Assembly (NCBI GenBank): GCA_964369975.1
Contig: CAYJFZ010000006.1
Coordinates: forward strand, 40,288 to 104,287
Reading direction: 5' to 3'
Length of the DNA stretch: 64,000 nt
From: RGIG3102 sp964369975
Lineage (GTDB): Bacteria; Bacillota; Clostridia; Oscillospirales; Ruminococcaceae
Part shown: piece by piece, positions 60,469-64,000 of the stretch
How the letters are laid out: each line of letters starts with the position of its first letter
How positions within the stretch are numbered: the first letter of the stretch is position 1
Translations under genes and position numbers: made by a program
The notes under the pieces: generated by a model
Database searches by the model: none
What the model was told of the DNA's origin: nothing
What the model saw: the letters and a program-made list of their open reading frames with translations, nothing else

Positions 60469-61710
60469 ATGGGATTAATTAAAGCAGCAGTAGGCTCAAT
60501 AGGTGGAGTTTTAGCTGATTCGTGGAAAGAGTATTTTTACTGTGAGGCATTAGATAATGATGTATTAGTAAGTAAAGGTTATAAAAGAACATCTCAAAGA
60601 TCATCAAACACTAAAGGTGAGGATAATATTATTACAACAGGCTCTGTAATTGCAGTAGCTGATGGACAGTGTATGATAATCGTTGAAAATGGAAAAGTAA
60701 GTGAAATTTGCGCAGAGCCTGGTGAATTCACTTATGATGCAATGACTGAGCCATCAATTTTTACAGGAAGTTTAGAAGATGGTATAAAAAATACTTTTAT
60801 TAATATTGGAAAAAGATTTACTTTTGGCGCTCAAGCACCGACTGATCAAAGGATTTATTACTTTAATACAAAAGAGATTATGGGCAATAAATACGGTACT
60901 CCACAGCCAGTGCCTTTTAGAGTAGTAGATGCAAACATAGGTCTTGATATTGATATTTCTATTCGTTGCCACGGTGAGTATTCAATTAAAATAGTAGACC
61001 CGATGCTTTTTTATACAAATGTATGTGGCAATATTATGGGTGATTACAATATTGATAATATAGAAGGACAGCTAAAAAGCGAATTAATGACAGCTTTACA
61101 ACCTGCCTTTGCAAGGATTTCTTCAATGGGAATAAGATACAGCTCACTCCCAGGACATACAGTAGAGTTAGCAGATGCTTTAAATGAAGTTTTATCTAAA
61201 AAATGGACTGAGCTTCGTGGTATTAAAATTCATTCTTTTGGTGTCTCATCAGTAAAAGCCTCAGAAGAAGATGAAAATATGATTAAAGAACTTCAAAGAA
61301 ATGCAGCCTTTAGAAATCCTAATATGGCAGCAGCTCACTTAGTAGGAGCGCAAGCTGAGGCTATGCAGTCAGCAGCGCAAAACGAAGGTGGGGCGATGAT
61401 GGGCTTTATGGGGATGAATATGGCTAATACTACTGGTGGCATGAATGCAAATAATCTTTTTGCAATGGGCCAGCAACAGCAAACACAGCAAACACAGCAA
61501 CCTCAACAGCAAGCAGTAGGCTGGAATTGTACAGCCTGTGGCAAAACAGGTAATACAGGCAAATTCTGCAACGAATGTGGAACGAAAAGACCACAAGGCT
61601 CACCTGTGTATGTTTGTGATAAATGCGGCTGGAATCCCGAAAACCCTAACACTCCGCCAAAATTCTGCCCTGAGTGTGGGGATATGTTTAATGATGAAGA
61701 TGTAAAATAA
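60469..61710 (+). CDS. SPFH domain protein with C-terminal zinc ribbons (YdjI-like)
   Basis: The start with GGAGG eight bases upstream gives 413 residues. Residues 1-300 are an SPFH/virion-core-like domain (FGAQAPTDQRIYYFNTKEI near 120, IRCHGEYSIKIVDPMLF near 166), then a Gln- and Met-rich linker (GQQQQTQQTQQPQQQ near 330-350) and two zinc ribbons: CTACGKTGNTGKFCNECG and CDKCGWNPENPNTPPKFCPECG. B. subtilis YdjI has this layout and works with YdjG, YdjH and PspA in membrane-stress response. It is the first gene of the operon; no pspA is present. Confidence 0.88.
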   Translation: MGLIKAAVGSIGGVLADSWKEYFYCEALDNDVLVSKGYKRTSQRSSNTKGEDNIITTGSVIAVADGQCMIIVENGKVSEICAEPGEFTYDAMTEPSIFTGSLEDGIKNTFINIGKRFTFGAQAPTDQRIYYFNTKEIMGNKYGTPQPVPFRVVDANIGLDIDISIRCHGEYSIKIVDPMLFYTNVCGNIMGDYNIDNIEGQLKSELMTALQPAFARISSMGIRYSSLPGHTVELADALNEVLSKKWTELRGIKIHSFGVSSVKASEEDENMIKELQRNAAFRNPNMAAAHLVGAQAEAMQSAAQNEGGAMMGFMGMNMANTTGGMNANNLFAMGQQQQTQQTQQPQQQAVGWNCTACGKTGNTGKFCNECGTKRPQGSPVYVCDKCGWNPENPNTPPKFCPECGDMFNDEDVK

Positions 61711-61725
61711 ATAGGAGGATTTAAT

Positions 61726-62802
61726 ATGAGCGATACTGTATTAAAGTATCAATGCCCAGCTTGTGGGGCTCCTTTAGAATTTAGCCCACAAAAACAAATG
61801 CTTGTTTGCGCTTCTTGTGATAGTGAGTATCCGCAAGGCTTTTTTAAGCAAGACCAAGGGCAAGATATACAGCAAAATAATAAAGTAAATTGGAATATAG
61901 AAGGCTATGTAAGACAGCAAAAAGATATGCCAGAGCAAGCTGGATTTATTTGTTCTTCCTGTGGTGCACAGGTTATCAGTGATGGTAAAACAGTGGCTAC
62001 TGAGTGTATGTACTGCCAAAATCCAGTAGTTATGACTGATAATGTTAGCGGTATGGTAAAGCCGGATGCTGTAATTCCTTTTAAAATTGATAAAAAACAA
62101 GCTGAAGAAATACTTCAAAAGTTTTATGAAAAGAAACCTTTATTGCCAGATGCCTTTACAAAAAATAATCGTTTATCAAAGATTACTGGCTTGTATGTTC
62201 CATTTTGGCTATTTTCTTGTACTGGTAGTGGCAGTGCTACATATGAAGCGACAAAGGTTAGAAAATGGAGCGATAATAATTATAACTACACTAAAACGGA
62301 ATATTTTGAAGTGTATAGAACAGGTCAAATCGGCTTTGCTAACATCCCAGTTGATGCCTCTACAAAAATGGAAGATAACTACATGGATGGAATAGAGCCT
62401 TTTGATTATTCAGCAATAGCAGAATTTAGTCCTATGTATATGGCAGGATACTTTGCAGATAAGTTTGATGTAGGAGTTGCTGAGTGTAGCGAAAGGGCAG
62501 ATTTAAGAGTTAAAACTTCTACTGAAAAAGCCTTAAGGGATACAGTAAAGGGTTATACAACAGTTAATACTATGTCATCTTTTATTCAAATGAATGGTGA
62601 AGATATTAAATATGTACTATTGCCGGTTTGGATGCTAAATACAAAGTATGAAGGCAAGCTATATCAATTCGCGATTAATGCACAAACAGGGCAGGTAGCA
62701 GGAGAATTACCTATAGATAAAGGCAAGTTATTAAAATGGCGTTTAGGTATATTTTTTGGCTCGATCATACCATTGGCTGCTGTGTTTTTAGGCTTATTAT
62801 AG
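61726..62802 (+). CDS. Zinc-ribbon membrane protein, YdjG-like
   Basis: A 358-residue protein with two zinc-ribbon pairs at the N-terminus: CPACGAPL with CASCD (residues 9-33) and CSSCGAQ with CMYCQ (74-98). The DAVIPFKIDKKQAEEILQKFYE block near 114 and ITGLYVPFWLFSC near 147 are typical of YdjG-type proteins; a globular region follows and the last ~22 residues form a membrane anchor. In B. subtilis the YdjG-YdjH pair recruits PspA and the SPFH partner to the membrane. AGGAGG precedes the ATG, 15 bases after the SPFH gene. Confidence 0.82.
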   Translation: MSDTVLKYQCPACGAPLEFSPQKQMLVCASCDSEYPQGFFKQDQGQDIQQNNKVNWNIEGYVRQQKDMPEQAGFICSSCGAQVISDGKTVATECMYCQNPVVMTDNVSGMVKPDAVIPFKIDKKQAEEILQKFYEKKPLLPDAFTKNNRLSKITGLYVPFWLFSCTGSGSATYEATKVRKWSDNNYNYTKTEYFEVYRTGQIGFANIPVDASTKMEDNYMDGIEPFDYSAIAEFSPMYMAGYFADKFDVGVAECSERADLRVKTSTEKALRDTVKGYTTVNTMSSFIQMNGEDIKYVLLPVWMLNTKYEGKLYQFAINAQTGQVAGELPIDKGKLLKWRLGIFFGSIIPLAAVFLGLL

Positions 62803-62811
62803 GAGGAAGAT

Positions 62812-63156
62812 ATGAAAAAAAGAATTTTAATGTTATTAATTATAGTTTTTAGCTTTTGTATGCTTTCTTTAAATGGTTTTGCAAATCAAAATTTAGAAAT
62901 TACAAATTTTATAGTACTTTCAACTTCCTCTATACAGATTAGTGATTTTACTGTGCCGTTAATACTTGCAGCTATTGTAGCCCTTATTATTTCTTTAGTC
63001 ATAACAGGCTCAATGAAGGCAAAAATGAACACTGCAAGAAAGAAAACTCAAGCACAAAACTACATAAGACAAGGCTCATTCAGGTTAGATCAAAGTTATG
63101 ATAGGTTTACTAAAGAGTACACTGAAAGAGAAGAAAAACCAAAACAGAAAAAATAA
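62812..63156 (+). CDS. Membrane protein resembling a TPM-domain protein without the TPM domain
   Basis: A 114-residue protein with a signal sequence (1-24), a short outside loop of ~20 residues, a second membrane helix (about 46-68, LILAAIVALIISLVITGSM) and a basic tail with KMNTARKKTQAQNYIRQGSF then LDQSYDRFTKEY. The helix and tail match the C-terminal end of YdjH-like TPM proteins, but the ~130-residue TPM domain expected between signal and helix is missing. The coding sequence is intact with AGGAGG, so this looks like a deliberate short form, not a broken gene. It may keep only the membrane-docking function. Confidence 0.72.
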   Translation: MKKRILMLLIIVFSFCMLSLNGFANQNLEITNFIVLSTSSIQISDFTVPLILAAIVALIISLVITGSMKAKMNTARKKTQAQNYIRQGSFRLDQSYDRFTKEYTEREEKPKQKK

Positions 63157-63180
63157 TTTTAATATAGAAAGGTAATAATT

Positions 63181-64000
63181 ATGGGACTATTTGATAAAAA
63201 AGAATGCGATATTTGTGGAGAAAAAATAGGGTTGTTAGGAAATAGAAAGTTAGAAGACGGCAATATGTGTAAAGACTGCGCAAAACTATTATCTCCATTA
63301 TTTGATGAAAGACGAAACTCAACAATTGAAGAAATAAAAGCACAACTCGATTATAGAAAACAAAATGAAGAAACACTTAAAGGCTTTTCTCCTTCTCGCT
63401 CAGTAGGACTTGATAATGAAATAAAAATTGATGATAGAAATGGTGCTTTTGTTTATTCTAAATTCAATGACTGGAGAGAAAGAAATCCTGATGTAATACT
63501 TCTCTCGCAAGTTATGAGTGCATCACTTGAAGTAAAAGAAGATGAAGAAGAATTATACTATGAAAAAGATGGCAAAAGAGAAAGATATTCACCACCAAGA
63601 TATAAAACAACTTATGAAATTTGGGTAAATATTCAATTAAATAGCCCTTGGTATAATGAGATTAGTTATCGCTTAAACGATGGATTTGAAGAAATAGATA
63701 ATCGCTTTAGTGAAGAATTTAGAAAAAATGAGCAAGCGGGTCTTGAAATTTGTGCTGCCCTTGGCTATCCGCAACAAGGCTATTCACAGCAAGGCTATTC
63801 ACAGCAAGGCTATTCACAACAAGGTTATCCACAACAAGGTTATCCACAACAAGGTTATCCACAACAAGGTTACCCACAGCAAGGCTACCCACAACAAGGC
63901 TATCCACAGCAAGGTTATCCACAACAAGGATATCCACAACAAGGATATCCACAACAAGGCTATCCACAACAAGGATATCCACAACAAGGCTATCCACAAC
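63181..64000 (+). CDS. DUF4428-like protein with GY[P/S]QQ repeats, 3' end cut by the window
   Basis: At least 273 codons, open to the window edge. Residues ~9-42 hold a treble-clef or zinc-ribbon of DUF4428 type (CDICGEKIG and MCKDC). A middle region of ~110 residues contains SASLEVKEDEEELYY, with a strand-helix appearance, up to residue 194. From residue 195 the sequence is pure GYPQQ or GYSQQ repeats, fifteen complete and one partial. AAAGG precedes the ATG, 24 bases after the TPM-less gene, so it is the fourth gene of the operon. Low-complexity Gly/Tyr/Gln tails can self-associate; the role is unknown. Confidence 0.82.
   Translation, partial: MGLFDKKECDICGEKIGLLGNRKLEDGNMCKDCAKLLSPLFDERRNSTIEEIKAQLDYRKQNEETLKGFSPSRSVGLDNEIKIDDRNGAFVYSKFNDWRERNPDVILLSQVMSASLEVKEDEEELYYEKDGKRERYSPPRYKTTYEIWVNIQLNSPWYNEISYRLNDGFEEIDNRFSEEFRKNEQAGLEICAALGYPQQGYSQQGYSQQGYSQQGYPQQGYPQQGYPQQGYPQQGYPQQGYPQQGYPQQGYPQQGYPQQGYPQQGYPQQGYPQ
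63763..64000 (+). repeat. 15-bp tandem repeat encoding GY[P/S]QQ
   Basis: Fifteen complete 15-base units and 13 bases of a sixteenth, in frame with the gene. Units 2-4 encode GYSQQ, the others GYPQQ. Third-position differences (GGC/GGT/GGA, CAA/CAG) show that the peptide is kept while the DNA drifts. Confidence 0.97.

Noticed and set aside
63719..63999. Long minus-strand frames of VVDSL- and LLWI-type repeats
   Set aside because: They are mirror frames of the GYPQQ repeat; the plus-strand frame has a ribosome site, a zinc-binding head and synonymous drift, so the minus frames are shadows.
63763..64000. Tandem repeats as a possible CRISPR array
   Set aside because: Units of 15 bases abut without spacers and are in frame with a gene.
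1..64000. tRNA or rRNA genes and complete insertion sequences
   Set aside because: No T-loop GGTTCGAATCC-like blocks, 16S/23S cores or transposase motifs were recognised on either strand.

Overview
This window reads as the chromosome of an AT-rich, low-GC Gram-positive anaerobe, most likely a member of the Clostridia (Bacillota). The evidence is near-consensus sigma-A promoters (several TTGACA/T-17-TATAAT), strong AGGAGG ribosome sites, classic intrinsic terminators, FMN and SAM-I riboswitches, ThyX instead of ThyA, a PcrA-type UvrD, an archaeal-type ProRS, a ferredoxin/iron-only-hydrogenase-like protein and no respiratory genes. About 63 protein genes are packed mostly in short operons. No rRNA, tRNA, CRISPR array, prophage or complete insertion sequence was recognised. 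Only two genes (ending at 14756 and 34679) appear to stop with TGA.

Layout. 1-5.7 kb: envelope and redox genes (a truncated polytopic membrane protein, a C_GCAxxG_C_C redox protein with a 47-residue eight-cysteine miniprotein, an MBOAT/DHHW O-acetylation pair, and two lipoproteins, one FMN-binding). 5.8-12 kb: divergent consensus promoters, a Gx-type transporter gene leading into groES-groEL, MscS, FMN riboswitch-ribU, SAM riboswitch-metK. 12-14.8 kb: TetR regulator divergent from a YfcC carrier, with two palindromes between them. 14.8-27.1 kb: a long same-strand housekeeping run (recD2, comF, mreB-like, pcrA, thyX, tmk, DUF2156/GNAT pair, mltG, U32 peptidase, nitroreductase).

27.1-31.5 kb is the most accessory-looking stretch: two large polytopic membrane proteins and a lipoprotein gene, with duplicated terminators, duplicated promoter regions and a decayed reading frame. 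31.5-37.2 kb: lipoprotein-deoC-mgsA-zinc-ribbon membrane protein, SdpR/SdpI-like pair, and a GntR(YtrA)-ABC transporter operon. 37.3-39.9 kb: chemoreceptor-like protein plus a diguanylate cyclase. 40-46 kb (minus): dus, yfbR, yfhO, tex. 46-52.6 kb: polA, rimI, tsaD, acpP, proS and an SDR. 52.7-60.2 kb: a GGDEF-EAL phosphodiesterase, YjbR/MmcQ protein, M48 protease, a hydrogenase-like domain fused to an intact GGDEF domain, proC and a CASTOR/POLLUX-type channel. 60.4-64 kb: a four-gene envelope-stress-like operon (SPFH protein with zinc ribbons, YdjG-like zinc-ribbon protein, a protein that looks like a TPM protein without its TPM domain, and a DUF4428-like protein with at least fifteen GY[P/S]QQ repeats that runs off the end).

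The best candidates for poorly described biology are the 60.4-64 kb SPFH/TPM-less/GYPQQ operon, the iron-hydrogenase-GGDEF fusion at 55.6 kb, and the cysteine-rich miniprotein beside the C_GCAxxG_C_C gene. All functional calls come from reading motifs by eye; no database search was possible.
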